The position numbers and the translations under genes were made by a program. The notes under the pieces were generated by a model that saw nothing but the letters and a program-made list of their open reading frames with translations, did no database searches and was not told the origin of the DNA. A DNA stretch of 64,000 bases from Actinomadura sp. 6K520 (lineage in GTDB: Bacteria > Actinomycetota > Actinomycetes > Streptosporangiales > Streptosporangiaceae): the NCBI RefSeq assembly GCF_004349245.1, contig NZ_SMLC01000013.1, forward strand, positions 1-64,000, written 5' to 3'. Positions 17,001 to 25,414 of this stretch are shown in pieces (within the stretch, counting starts at the first letter, position 1; every line of letters starts with the position of its first letter).

Positions 17001-18092
17001 ATCGAAGATCGAGCCGTCATGAGCCGGTATCGGCATGTCCGGGTGGTCGATGCCGTGGTAGACCGCGCGGAACAGCGCAAGAAGCCGGGACCAGCCGGCG
17101 TGGGTGTGCTCCAGGTCCTCCTCGCTACCGTCCCGGGCACGTTCTTCGAGCTCGTCGCACAGGTGCCCCGCCGAGTAGGACGCCCTGTAGAGCGGCCTGT
17201 CCGCTGGAAGAAGCCCGCACTCCTCGGCGCAGAGAAGAAAGATGATGCGCATCATCACGGCGACGGCGCCGCGGTACACATCACGGGCAGGGATGTCACC
17301 GATCCCGATACCGCCCCGGGCGATGTCCGAGGTGTGGGCGCGGCCGATGGCCGCGACGAGCAATTCCACGGCCCGGCGCACCTGAACGCCAAGGGCTTCG
17401 GTAATCTCCTCCTGGCTGTCCTTGCTCGCCTCTAGGAGATCAGGCAGCGTCTCGCCGTCCGGGACGGCGAAGAACCGCGTCCGGTTGAGAATGGAGACGA
17501 ATGCGCGGACGACATCGCGCTCCGCCGCCTCCTGCCAGTTGACCGCGTCGAAGACGGCCGTTGTGGTGACGCCGCCGCGCGGAGCCCAGATCAGAGCCCA
17601 CCAGCGCCCGTCAGTGGCGAGCCCGAGCGGTACGTCGTGGTGGCGGCAGAGCTGCGCGAGCCGATCCGCCGGTGTCGCCGGCCAGTCCGATCCCATGACG
17701 CGCTGGTTCGGATGCCCGTCGCATATGAGGCCGAGTATGCGCACGGATTTCGCGTCCGTCCGCGGCTTGGCACCTGGCTCGCGCAGCGCGAAGGACGGCG
17801 CCACCGTCGTGTCATACGTGGGGACGCCCATGGCGAGGTCGGCGACTTCGTCCTCGAACTGGACGAGTTCGCCCCAACCGAGAAGCTCGGTCAGGACGTA
17901 GTCGATCCACGGCCGTCCGGGAAGGGTCTTGTGCTCCAACCGGAGACGTTCACGATCAGCTTTGCCCAATGCGTCGAGTGCGGGCCAGGTCCGGCGAAGG
18001 ACCGGAAGGCTGAGGAACGGTCCGGTGACATTAATGAGACCGAGCCAGCCCGTGTGGTCGAAGTCTTCCTGACGTCTGGCGTACCGCGCCAT
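14058..18092 (-). CDS. DrmMI/PglX-like adenine methyltransferase, second paralogue
   Basis: A 1344-residue Eco57I-type adenine methylase. A long N-terminal region (about 1-560) precedes the AdoMet motif DIAMGSGAF near 606 and the catalytic NPPY near 870. The part after NPPY should hold the target-recognition domain, and the last 150 residues (RQAGLTKTYNMVHDP onward) are conserved again. It is colinear with the drmD-linked methylase at 34358-38410 and very similar up to about residue 980, then diverges between about 985 and 1200, which predicts a different target site. The GC content drops visibly over 14640-15480. It has no helicase partner beside it; the next large minus-strand gene is drmA. 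PglX of BREX belongs to the same broad family, but no PglZ or other BREX gene is present. Confidence 0.88.
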   Translation of the reverse strand: MARYARRQEDFDHTGWLGLINVTGPFLSLPVLRRTWPALDALGKADRERLRLEHKTLPGRPWIDYVLTELLGWGELVQFEDEVADLAMGVPTYDTTVAPSFALREPGAKPRTDAKSVRILGLICDGHPNQRVMGSDWPATPADRLAQLCRHHDVPLGLATDGRWWALIWAPRGGVTTTAVFDAVNWQEAAERDVVRAFVSILNRTRFFAVPDGETLPDLLEASKDSQEEITEALGVQVRRAVELLVAAIGRAHTSDIARGGIGIGDIPARDVYRGAVAVMMRIIFLLCAEECGLLPADRPLYRASYSAGHLCDELEERARDGSEEDLEHTHAGWSRLLALFRAVYHGIDHPDMPIPAHDGSIFDADRYPWLPETIDDRTVLHILQSVQYVQIGTGKMRERRRLSFRTLAVEEIGYVYEGLLSHDAYYADETYVGLTGKPGHEEEVALTTLEDLARSCPDVPSLAARLADEYKDSRIGSARALEKRLSPLPQAENREAQRKLLAVTWGDYELTERLLPFFGIIRRDLRDLPMVFLTDALYVTESSLRRRTGAHYTPSSLAKEVVEGALEPLVHSPGPLQTANDREWKAISSNEILSLRVADIAMGSGAFLVAACRYLANHLVSAWMREGDQRVRDHETVDAVPTFDADADPVVVEARRQIIEHCLYGADINDMAVDIAKFSLWLVCPDRPFAFLDDRLVVGDSLLGITSLDQLEVLHMDAARGRSLHQDESALFDLTTGIRELVGRVAAKRRRLVEIKGTDLEKLEDKRKVLSEVEHDTELARLLADLTTGAALAHAARGATGLDTASNLAVEAAHKAMSGDGTALLAVRDQLEHWLRTDQLDGAFDRRPVHWPLVFPEVFEKGGFDAVIGNPPYLGGTKITGVLGVAYRERLVADVASGLRAGGRCDLVAYFALRGHSLCNDGGQLGLIATNSLAQGDTREVGLDQIIASGTIIRASIKSESWPSKSAALEYCVIWASKRELDGAAGRYSDGIRVNGITSSLVPCYRVATPACRLASNVGLISQGSKLDGIGFTMERRQAEVLIEEDSKNIDVLFPYLNGEDLNHRCDLSASRWVVYFREWGEGQAAAYGAPYAHVRRLVKPKRVAHKEKRARDKWWCFQRPRSEFYTILNRLDKAIVLTLVSKTVMPVMVPTGQVFSHALGVFASDDTAMLALLSSAPHYLWAVSRASSMKADLRYTPSDVFETLPLPEMTSEMRVLGDRLDRFRRGLMLARQAGLTKTYNMVHDPKCMDMDIVELRQIHEMIDEAVCRAYGWDDLIPQLDHGHHGTGREMRYTVPRAVQRELVDRLLELNHERYAAEVAAGLHDKKLSKARRSQPAEQGDLF

Positions 18093-18653
18093 TCATCGGC
18101 CCTCCCACCTCGGCCCCTCTACCATTTCTAGGACCGTGGCCGGTTCGGTTTCCTCCCCTCCGGAAACGAGGCGGACCTACGCTTTTTGCATGAGAGCGGC
18201 CGCTGCAGGGATGGTTCCGCCGATCGAGTCGACGCTCGCACGGCAGGCTCCGGTCGTGTCGATCAAGCTGTTCCGCCGTGCTGCTGCGGTCGCCGAGCCA
18301 CTCGAAGGTACTGTCCGGTACGGCACGTACTCCGCAAGCATCGGGTCCTCGGGATGGGACCGGATGATCAAGCGTGTCGTCACGTCTTCCGGTCGTGGGC
18401 GCCTCAAAGCACGGGCTCTGCGGGCAGCCGGCCACCGGCTGCCACGAATAGTCCCGCTCTGGAAATGGGCAGAACGTTCAGGCGCACCGACCCGGGGCGC
18501 GGGAGACCGCCGTTGGACTGCGCCGAGGGAAGGTTATGCCACTGCGTCGCTGGGGAGCGGCGACTCAAACCACTGGCGAACTGGCCGTTTCCGGTCGTGT
18601 CACTCAGCCTGGTAAAGCGGCATGCGGGCCTTGGCTGTTCGGATAATCGACAT
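18093..18653. other. Gene-poor stretch between the methylase and the CHAT cluster
   Basis: A 561-base stretch between divergent genes. Short open frames exist on both strands (for example 18177-18407 minus, 76 codons, and 18136-18615 plus), but none has a good ribosome-binding site or a recognisable product. It should carry the promoter for the methylase (minus) and for the 18654 gene (plus). TTGGCT and TAAT elements near 18631-18647 could form the latter. Confidence 0.4.
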
Positions 18654-18812
18654 ATGGCCGTGCAACCGCCTGCCCCCGAAGAAGGGGACGTCCGAATTAA
18701 CGATGACGTGCTGGAGTACTACGTCGACGGCGCTTGGGTCCCCCAGGAGGAGCTGCCGGACGTCGAGTCGCCTCCCGTCATGCGCGGTGAGGCGGGTCCG
18801 CAGATCTCGTGA
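18654..18812 (+). CDS. Small acidic protein upstream of the membrane and CHAT genes
   Basis: A 52-residue acidic protein (EEGDVRINDDVLEYYVDGAWVPQEELPDVESP in outline), without membrane segment or cysteine. The ATG is in a CATATG context with only a weak RBS. Its stop overlaps the start of the 246-residue membrane protein gene by 4 nt (GTGA at 18809-18812), and the order small protein, membrane protein, CHAT-STAND protein suggests one operon. It could be a regulator, or a substrate of the CHAT protease; both are inference. Confidence 0.6.
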   Translation: MAVQPPAPEEGDVRINDDVLEYYVDGAWVPQEELPDVESPPVMRGEAGPQIS

Positions 18813-19549
18813 GCACTCCTGTGCAGGACGAGACGGCCGACGCGACGATCGCCGATCTGAGGGCGTCGGTCACGGACATGCGGAGTACCGCCCGCTGGAT
18901 CACCGGGGCTGCCGCCGCGGTCGGCGCGGTGGTGCTGGCAGGTGGTCCCCTGACCGTCGTGGACAAGCTGGACGACACGGGTGACGTGGTCGCGGCGATC
19001 TCCGGCCTGCTCTTGGCGTTGGCCGGGGTGGCGTGGACGGTCTGGCGGACCAGCGACGTGCTCACGCCCCGGGTCACGACCATTGAGGACCTGGGCCACC
19101 GGGATCTTTCCGGGCTCCGTGCGATGATCGATCGTTATCCCGCCGCCTTCTACGGTCCGTTCTCGCCCGATCCGGCCGAGTTGCGGCGGGAGCGTGTACT
19201 GCGCTTCCTCGTCAAGGCGAGGATCGCGAAGGCGCTGGCTCGGGAGAGCGACCCCAAGCGACGCCAGATTCTGGAGCAGGCCGCCGTGACAGCGGACGCC
19301 AACGCGCGGCTGGCACAGCGGACCCAGGAGCGGCTGCTGGCATGGATACATGCGTGGCAGGTCAGGCAGTCACTGCGACGGGCGAGGCGTGACACGGCTC
19401 TCGCCTCCCTGGTCGTTCTGGTCGGAGCCGCTCTGTACCTCACGGCCCCGCTGGACAAGAAGGACTCCCCTTCCATGCTGCGCGTCTGCTTGGTCACGCC
19501 TACCTCCCCGGGGACCGCCACGGCCGGGAAGGACGCCTGTGCCCGGTGA
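18809..19549 (+). CDS. Membrane protein paired with the CHAT-STAND gene
   Basis: A 246-residue integral membrane protein. Two membrane segments lie near residues 30-51 and 58-77, and a third near 195-213. Between them is a charged cytoplasmic helical region of about 115 residues, with alternating Arg, Ala and Glu, that looks like a coiled coil. GTG start overlapping the previous stop; the next gene starts inside its last codons, so production with the CHAT protein is coupled. In caspase-like immune pairs a membrane partner can be the executor that the protease acts on. Here that is inference from gene order; no domain name can be given. Confidence 0.72.
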   Translation: MSTPVQDETADATIADLRASVTDMRSTARWITGAAAAVGAVVLAGGPLTVVDKLDDTGDVVAAISGLLLALAGVAWTVWRTSDVLTPRVTTIEDLGHRDLSGLRAMIDRYPAAFYGPFSPDPAELRRERVLRFLVKARIAKALARESDPKRRQILEQAAVTADANARLAQRTQERLLAWIHAWQVRQSLRRARRDTALASLVVLVGAALYLTAPLDKKDSPSMLRVCLVTPTSPGTATAGKDACAR

Positions 19550-22500
19550 TCTCCGCCTGACCGTCGGTGAGCGCGCCGTGTCGCTGCATGTGGGCGATGC
19601 TCCAACCACCCGGGGACCGGGGGTGAACGAGGTGCTCACGCTCCGGGAGATGCATCGAGCCGTCGAGAGGCTGCATGAGGATGTGCGGGCCGGCCGTGAC
19701 CGGAAGGCCGCGCTGCGGGAGGTCGATCCGCTGCTGCGGCGCCTGGGCAGGGCTATGGCGGGCATCCTCGGGCCGGACGTGGGGCGCAGGCTCGTGTCCG
19801 CGGCCGCCGACGCGCGTCGGTCCGGCCGGCGGCTGCGGCTCGGGCTCGACATAGGGCCGGGCCTCCTCGGCACTCTCCCCTGGGAGGCCACGCTCCTGCC
19901 TGGTGAGGACATCCCCCTCGGTATCCATGACGTCCTTCTTCCGTTTCGGGTTTCGGGCGCCACGGAGGCCGCGTTCGAGGTGACGGGTGGCGAAGGCTCA
20001 CCCTTGCGTGTCGTTGCGCTGCTCGCGAGCCCGCAGTCCGTCGTCGCCGGGTCCGTCCGGGAGCCGCTGCTCGATCTGGAGACCGAGGAGCTGCGGCTGG
20101 TCCGGGCGGCTTCGACCGCGGCCGGATCGCTGGATCTGCGGGTGCTGAGTTCCGGCACCCCGGAGGCGCTGTCGGAAGCGCTGGCCGCCGCGCCCGCCGA
20201 CGTCGTCCACCTCGCTTGCCACGCCGAACCGGGCCTGCTGGTCCTTGAGGATCCGTCGGGTGCGCGGCTGCCGGTGGGGGCGGGTGAACTGGCGGCGGCG
20301 TGGGCCGGACGTCCCCCGGCGCTGGTGGTCCTGGCCGGCTGCTCCACCGGTGCGCTCGTCCGATCGTCGCGAGACGACGAGGGCGGGAGCCGATACCTGA
20401 GCGGTCTCGCCCAGACCTTGGCGGACCAGGGGGTCCAGACCGTCGTGGCCATGACCGCACCGGTCCGCGACGACTACGCGGGTGACCTGATGGCGGGTGT
20501 CTTCTCCGCGTTGACGGCGCACGGCGACGTGCTAGAGGCCCTGCACGAGGCTCGGTCCGCCCTGGATCAGACCAGACGGCACAGTGCGGACGGGCTTCCG
20601 GAATGGCACGTCCCCGTCCTGTTCGCGGGCTCGCCGGTCGTCCGGGCCGCAGATGCCGCCGGGGCGTCTGTGGCGGCGATCCCCCGGCCCAAAGTGCCGC
20701 TGGCCCTTCCTTCCGGCCGGTTCGTCGGGCGCCGTGCGCTGCTCCGCGCGGCGTTACGCAGCCTGGACACGCACGCGGGCCTGGTGGTGCACGGTACCGG
20801 TGGCGGTGGCAAGTCGGCTTTCCTCGGCGAGGTGCTGCGTCTGCGGAAGGACACCGGCGCGATCGTCGCATTTTCCGGCCCGGTCGATCCCGACAGAATC
20901 ATGGACGAGGTCGCGGACGCGCTCCCCGGTACGGCCGGGGAGGCGCTCACCGGCACGGACCGCGATTGGCGAGACCGTCTGGACGCCCTGGTCAGGGCCG
21001 CCTCCGGGCACGGCGACAGCGCCCAGACGGCGGTGACCCTCGTGCTGGACGACTTCGAGGCGAACTTGCGGTACGACGCCCAGGGCACCACGGCCTTCAC
21101 GAATCAGGAGCTGGGCGATTTTCTGACCCGCTGGGTGCAGGGGGTGGAGCGAGCCACGCTGCTCGCCACGTCCCGCCACCCGCTGCCATCTGGTCATCCG
21201 GGCGGCGACCGCCTGGCGCATCTGCCGCTTCCGCCGTTGACCGCGTCCGAGGCGGGGCTGCTGAGGCTGCGGCTGCCGGCGGTGCGGCGGCTGCCGCACC
21301 CCCATTGGCTGCGGCTGCACGAGTTGATCGGCGGTCATCCGCGCACGTACGGATATCTCGACGCGCTTCTCGGCACGGCGCGGGGACCGGCGGAGGACGT
21401 CGCCCGGCGGTTCGAGCGGCTGGTGGACGGCGGGCTCCCGGCCGCGCGGGCCCGAGCGGGCGGCATCCTGCGTACCGCCGCGAGCGATGCGGTGCGGTTG
21501 ACGGTCCGGGACACGCTGCTCACCGAGCTGCTGGCCCTTCTCGATGAGCCGGTCCGCGGTCTGCTGGGCACGGCCGCAGTATTCCGGCTTCCCGTCCCCG
21601 TAGGGGCGCTCGTCTCGGACGATGCCGACACGGCCGGTGTCCAAGAGCCGCTGTCGCGGCTCGAACGGCTGGGGCTCATCTCGCCGGTGCAGGGGGATGC
21701 GGGTGACCTGTACTGGGTGGTGCACCGCTGGACGGCTGCGGAACTGGCGAGACTGCAGCCGCTGGAAGCCGAGAAAGGACACGTCCGAGCCGCCCGGCAC
21801 TGGAGTGCGCGGTTCGCCCGGACCGACCTCCCCCGAAATCAGCGGATCATCGCAGCGCAGGAGGCGATCCACCATTTCGTCGAGGCCGGCCTGCCAGGGG
21901 ACGCCTCGGCGGAGGCCAACCGTCTGTGCGGAATTCTGCACTCGGCCGGGCACTGGTCTGCCGAATGGACGCTGTGCGAGCGGATGTTGGCGTGGGTCCC
22001 GCAAGACGGTGAGCAGGCGGCACAGATCCACCGGCAAATCGGCTTGATCGCCCGAGATCGGGGGGACGCGGCGGAGGCGGTCGCGCACATGGAGAGAGCC
22101 CTCGAGGTGAGCACCGCGGCAGGCGATCGGCTGGGAGTCGCGTTCGCGGCGCATCAGCTCGGGTCGGTGCACCATAACCTCGGCAGGTTCGGCGACGCGG
22201 AGGCCGGGTACCGCCAGGCCGGCGAGATCTTCGCGGAACTCGGACGAGAGCGGGACTCCGCCGCCTCCGCCTTCCAGATCTCCCTGCTGGAGGAGGACCG
22301 GGGCCGTCTCGTCGCGGCGCAGGAGGGTCTGCGTGCGGCCATGGAGACGTTCGAGCGTGTAGACGACCTTGAGGCTCTCACCTCCTGCCACCGGCGAATG
22401 GCGGGCCTTGCTGAACGCGCCGGTGACCTGGAGGCTGCGATGGGACATTGCCGTGAAGCCCTCGCCCTGTGCGACGACACGGGCGACCGGCTCGCCGCCA

Positions 22501-23021
22501 CCTCCGTGAGGAACCAGCTGGGGACTCTGTGGATCCTCGCCGGGGACTACGAGGCCGCCCACGGGGAGTTCGATGCGGCGCTCCGAGAAGCGGTGGACCG
22601 CGGGATGACCGAGGAGATCGCCCGTTCTCGCCAGCATCTCGGCGTCTGCGCCCGGCACACGGGCGCGCTGGACATCGCGGAAGAACACGTGCAGGCCGCC
22701 TTGGAGATCAACACTGAGCTCGGACGGATCACGGCGCAAGCGGCCTGCCGCGGGCTGCTCGCCAAGATCGCCAAAGAACGCGGCGATCCGCTGCTCGGCC
22801 TCCGGCACGCGCGCTGCGCGCTGATGCTGTTCTCACGCACGGACGAGACCCGGGATAGAGCGCAGACATATCTGGCGATCGGTGATTGCTTGCGTACCCT
22901 CGGACGGTACGCCGCTGCCAGGTCGTTCTACCGCAAGGGCATCGTCGAGGCCGAGAATGCCCACGACGTTCCCGTCGTATCCCAGATTCGGGATGCACTC
23001 GACACGCTTCCCCCTGGGTAA
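19539..23021 (+). CDS. CHAT-protease, STAND NTPase and TPR protein
   Basis: A 1160-residue modular protein. The N-terminal CHAT domain (about 100-370), a caspase-like cysteine protease, shows the catalytic histidine in HLACHAEPG (His228) and cysteine in LAGCSTG (Cys268). A STAND/NACHT-like NTPase follows: Walker A GTGGGGKSAFL near 420-428 and Walker B LVLDDFE near 502-508, then winged-helix-like and helical parts. From about 830 to the end there are tetratricopeptide repeats, probably the sensor. This is the domain order of bacterial NLR-like immune proteins. The GTG at 19539 overlaps the membrane protein gene by 11 nt; the frame is open earlier, but only over that gene. Convergent with 23075. 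Confidence 0.88.
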   Translation: MPGDLRLTVGERAVSLHVGDAPTTRGPGVNEVLTLREMHRAVERLHEDVRAGRDRKAALREVDPLLRRLGRAMAGILGPDVGRRLVSAAADARRSGRRLRLGLDIGPGLLGTLPWEATLLPGEDIPLGIHDVLLPFRVSGATEAAFEVTGGEGSPLRVVALLASPQSVVAGSVREPLLDLETEELRLVRAASTAAGSLDLRVLSSGTPEALSEALAAAPADVVHLACHAEPGLLVLEDPSGARLPVGAGELAAAWAGRPPALVVLAGCSTGALVRSSRDDEGGSRYLSGLAQTLADQGVQTVVAMTAPVRDDYAGDLMAGVFSALTAHGDVLEALHEARSALDQTRRHSADGLPEWHVPVLFAGSPVVRAADAAGASVAAIPRPKVPLALPSGRFVGRRALLRAALRSLDTHAGLVVHGTGGGGKSAFLGEVLRLRKDTGAIVAFSGPVDPDRIMDEVADALPGTAGEALTGTDRDWRDRLDALVRAASGHGDSAQTAVTLVLDDFEANLRYDAQGTTAFTNQELGDFLTRWVQGVERATLLATSRHPLPSGHPGGDRLAHLPLPPLTASEAGLLRLRLPAVRRLPHPHWLRLHELIGGHPRTYGYLDALLGTARGPAEDVARRFERLVDGGLPAARARAGGILRTAASDAVRLTVRDTLLTELLALLDEPVRGLLGTAAVFRLPVPVGALVSDDADTAGVQEPLSRLERLGLISPVQGDAGDLYWVVHRWTAAELARLQPLEAEKGHVRAARHWSARFARTDLPRNQRIIAAQEAIHHFVEAGLPGDASAEANRLCGILHSAGHWSAEWTLCERMLAWVPQDGEQAAQIHRQIGLIARDRGDAAEAVAHMERALEVSTAAGDRLGVAFAAHQLGSVHHNLGRFGDAEAGYRQAGEIFAELGRERDSAASAFQISLLEEDRGRLVAAQEGLRAAMETFERVDDLEALTSCHRRMAGLAERAGDLEAAMGHCREALALCDDTGDRLAATSVRNQLGTLWILAGDYEAAHGEFDAALREAVDRGMTEEIARSRQHLGVCARHTGALDIAEEHVQAALEINTELGRITAQAACRGLLAKIAKERGDPLLGLRHARCALMLFSRTDETRDRAQTYLAIGDCLRTLGRYAAARSFYRKGIVEAENAHDVPVVSQIRDALDTLPPG

Positions 23022-23074
23022 CGTCCGGCACCGTGGCCTCCATGGCCCCGAAACCGACTCGCGGCGCACACTCG

Positions 23075-23518
23075 TCAGCCGAGGGAAGCCTGCTGGAATT
23101 CCCGTGCGAACGCCGCCTCGGAAACCGATCCCTCCCTGCCGATGTTGACGGCGCAGCCGAGGCTCGACAACGTCTTGACGCTATCAAGCACGTCCACTCG
23201 GAAATGACTGATCCAGTCGCGGTTGTCCTGCCCCTCGTACAACTGACTTGGTACCAGGATCGCCAGGCTTCCCGAAGGGGACGTGACGAGTCCCCAATAC
23301 ATAACGTACATGGGGAAGCGGCTAGTGATCAGGCCATCGTTCTCGCGGACATCATAATCCTGGAACAGCCTCGGCGCCGCTTGAACGATGGCCTGCATCG
23401 TCGTCCCCACGTCATTCGGGCTTCGTACCGTGATGAAGAGTCCGGCCCCATCGGCGAGCTTATGGAGAACTTCGATCACCGTGCCACGCCCCTGCGGGCC
23501 GAGGGTGAGATTATGCAT
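23075..23518 (-). CDS. Hypothetical protein, second of a minus-strand pair
   Basis: A 147-residue soluble protein with alternating strands and helices (GLFITVRSPNDVG, MYVMYWGLVTSP, SLAILVPSQLY). GGGAGATGG precedes the ATG. It starts 45 nt after the stop of the 179-residue gene on the same strand, so the two are probably one transcript. No family recognised. Only 53 bases separate it from the convergent CHAT-STAND gene. It might belong to that immune locus or to another inserted unit; sequence alone does not decide. Confidence 0.65.
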   Translation of the reverse strand: MHNLTLGPQGRGTVIEVLHKLADGAGLFITVRSPNDVGTTMQAIVQAAPRLFQDYDVRENDGLITSRFPMYVMYWGLVTSPSGSLAILVPSQLYEGQDNRDWISHFRVDVLDSVKTLSSLGCAVNIGREGSVSEAAFAREFQQASLG

Positions 23519-23563
23519 GTCACCATCTCCCTTGAATTGAGATCTTCGTGAAGTGTCGCACCC

Positions 23564-24103
23564 TCACTTGTTCCAGTTTCTGAATGCTCTGATAACGTCC
23601 TTGTTCCGCAGATGCTGGTGATCTTCTCGCCACCCGTCCAAGAGTGCTCCCGCGAGATGGCTCGGGCTGAGACTGGGACGGGCTTCAGGGCGGGCAACGA
23701 TCGCCCAGGTCGCAGCGGCGGCATGCCCCTGATCATGGAGTATCGAACTGAGAACGTCCGCAAGCGCCCTGTAGTCCTTACCGCGATTGGCGGAGGTGCC
23801 CCACACGGTGAGGGCAATAGTGCCGCGCATTCCCATGAAGAAGTTCAAGAAGGTCATCGGGGTCTGTTTACGACCGATTGGCGGGACGTCGGTCAGCTTG
23901 GCGGGAACTACCCAGCCGTTGGGGGCACGCCGCGAATCAACGTCCACCTTCAGACGGGCATACATCTGTTCGTTGCAGAAATCGCCGAGCAAGTTCAGGA
24001 GGTACTCACCCGCATCCGGGATGACGGACGCCACATGCTCGGCGATTGCCACCTCACCCGGGTCGGACAGATTGATCTGCTCCTTGTTACCGAAAATCCC
24101 CAT
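23564..24103 (-). CDS. Hypothetical protein, first of a minus-strand pair
   Basis: A 179-residue protein beginning MGIFGNKEQINLSDPGE. The start is well supported: GGAGG stands 7 nt before the ATG at 24103. The open frame extends 70 codons further, but there lacks an RBS and is low in protein-like character. The middle part (TPMTFLNFFMGMRGTIALTVWGTS) is hydrophobic but too polar to be a clear membrane segment. The C-terminus is basic (LRNKDVIRAFRNWNK). No family recognised. Confidence 0.65.
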   Translation of the reverse strand: MGIFGNKEQINLSDPGEVAIAEHVASVIPDAGEYLLNLLGDFCNEQMYARLKVDVDSRRAPNGWVVPAKLTDVPPIGRKQTPMTFLNFFMGMRGTIALTVWGTSANRGKDYRALADVLSSILHDQGHAAAATWAIVARPEARPSLSPSHLAGALLDGWREDHQHLRNKDVIRAFRNWNK

Positions 24104-24721
24104 CAGTGGCCCTCCTAGGGATATTGGCGATGCACCAAAACCGTGCCTGGCAGAAGGCACCCGGGGTGAGTGAGATCTTCGCGATCTTTCGCAGCGCCGC
24201 CATCCAGCTCTCCCCCGTCCCCGTTCCGCCCGCTCCCCTGGCCTCTCCGATACACCTGGCGACGCTGCGATATTAGGCTGTCTCCTCTCCATTGCGCTAT
24301 AACGGCAGGCCAAAACCCGTGAAACCCCGGATTGTTTCGGACATCAGATCAGAAGAAATTCCAGTGCACAAAAAACGTGTCCGGCCCGAAAAGAGGCGCC
24401 CGTCCCGCCCGTGGGCCTCAGTGGTCGCCAGTGGACCGCAGATGTAGCGGGCCGGTTCGGCGAGGCGGGCATGCGGTTGCCGGATCTCGTCGTGGCGATG
24501 GGCATGGCCGTGGGGCATCGTGGGGGCGGGCGCCGGTTCTGACGGTCGTTCGCGGGTGGCCGGGGCAATGCCGATGTAGGTGGTGGCCGGGTGAGCGGGC
24601 GGCGAGCCGGCGGGGCTGTGATTGGCGGAGTCGATGATCGGCGGCGATGGTCTACCGTGATCGCCTGGCTTCGGGGAGTTCCCGGCCTCGGCAGAGCATG
24701 CGGACCGCAGGAGGAGAGGCC
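24104..24721. other. Intergenic stretch without a recognisable gene
   Basis: A 618-base region between divergent genes. The left third should hold the promoter of the 24103 gene. The right part (24430-24650) is rich in short GGCGG and CCGG direct repeats. I see no open frame with an RBS and no clear hairpin terminator. Confidence 0.4.
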
Positions 24722-25381
24722 GTGAAACGCACCCTGCTGTGGGCCGTGCCTCTCGGGATTCTGCTGCTAGTGCTCGCGGAGTGGGTTCTGCTGGTGAACC
24801 CTGGGGGGCGGCTCGCCGGGTTGGTCCTGCTTTCCATCCTGCTGGGGTTCGCCGGGGTGTTCGTGCTGGCGCCGGTCACCGTCGCGGTCGGCGCCATGGC
24901 CGACCGGTGGGGCCTCGTGGCGGCGACGGTCCTGGTCGGGGCGTGCCTGTCGGTAGGGGTCCTGGCGATCATCGGCTCGATCGAGCGCGGCAAGCCCGGA
25001 TACGTATGGAAGTACGGCGAACCGGCCCGCGTCGCCATCCCCTACCAGAGAACCTGCACGTTGTCCGGCTACACGTGCGGGGGGCAATGGACGCTGGACG
25101 GTAAGACGGTGCACGGCGGGGTCACCATGTCCCGGGCCGAGTACCACTCCCTCCGCCAGTCGCCGGGGACGCCCCCGGACAACGCGCACCACTTCGAGGC
25201 GCGCGTCCTGGGAAACCGCGCCAGCACCGCCGGGCTGCGTGTGCGGCCCGCGAGTTCCGTGGCCCTGGGCAGGGTCCCCGAATGGACGGGCTGGACGGCG
25301 TGCACGGTCGGGCTCGGCGCCGTCCTGATCGCGATCGTCTTGCCCCGCCGCACGTCCCGAACGCCTTCCGAAGCGCAGTAG
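24722..25381 (+). CDS. Membrane protein with four predicted segments
   Basis: A 219-residue membrane protein. Three hydrophobic segments lie in the first 90 residues (LLWAVPLGILLLVLAEWVLL, LVLLSILLGFAGVFVLAPV, LVAATVLVGACLSVGVLAII), then a soluble region of about 90 residues with a CTLSGYTC cysteine pair, probably outside the cell, then a last segment (TACTVGLGAVLIAIVL) and a basic tail. The GTG at 24722 follows GGAGGAGAGG. No family recognised. The next gene, also a membrane-anchored or exported hypothetical, starts 33 nt later in the same direction. Confidence 0.68.
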   Translation: MKRTLLWAVPLGILLLVLAEWVLLVNPGGRLAGLVLLSILLGFAGVFVLAPVTVAVGAMADRWGLVAATVLVGACLSVGVLAIIGSIERGKPGYVWKYGEPARVAIPYQRTCTLSGYTCGGQWTLDGKTVHGGVTMSRAEYHSLRQSPGTPPDNAHHFEARVLGNRASTAGLRVRPASSVALGRVPEWTGWTACTVGLGAVLIAIVLPRRTSRTPSEAQ

Positions 25382-25414
25382 GCGACCGGCCGCGGCCCCT
25401 GCAGAATGGTCGGC

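Noticed and set aside
18177-18407. A 76-codon minus-strand gene upstream of the drmMI paralogue
   Set aside because: No RBS, no family and an overlapping plus-strand frame of similar quality; coding status cannot be supported.
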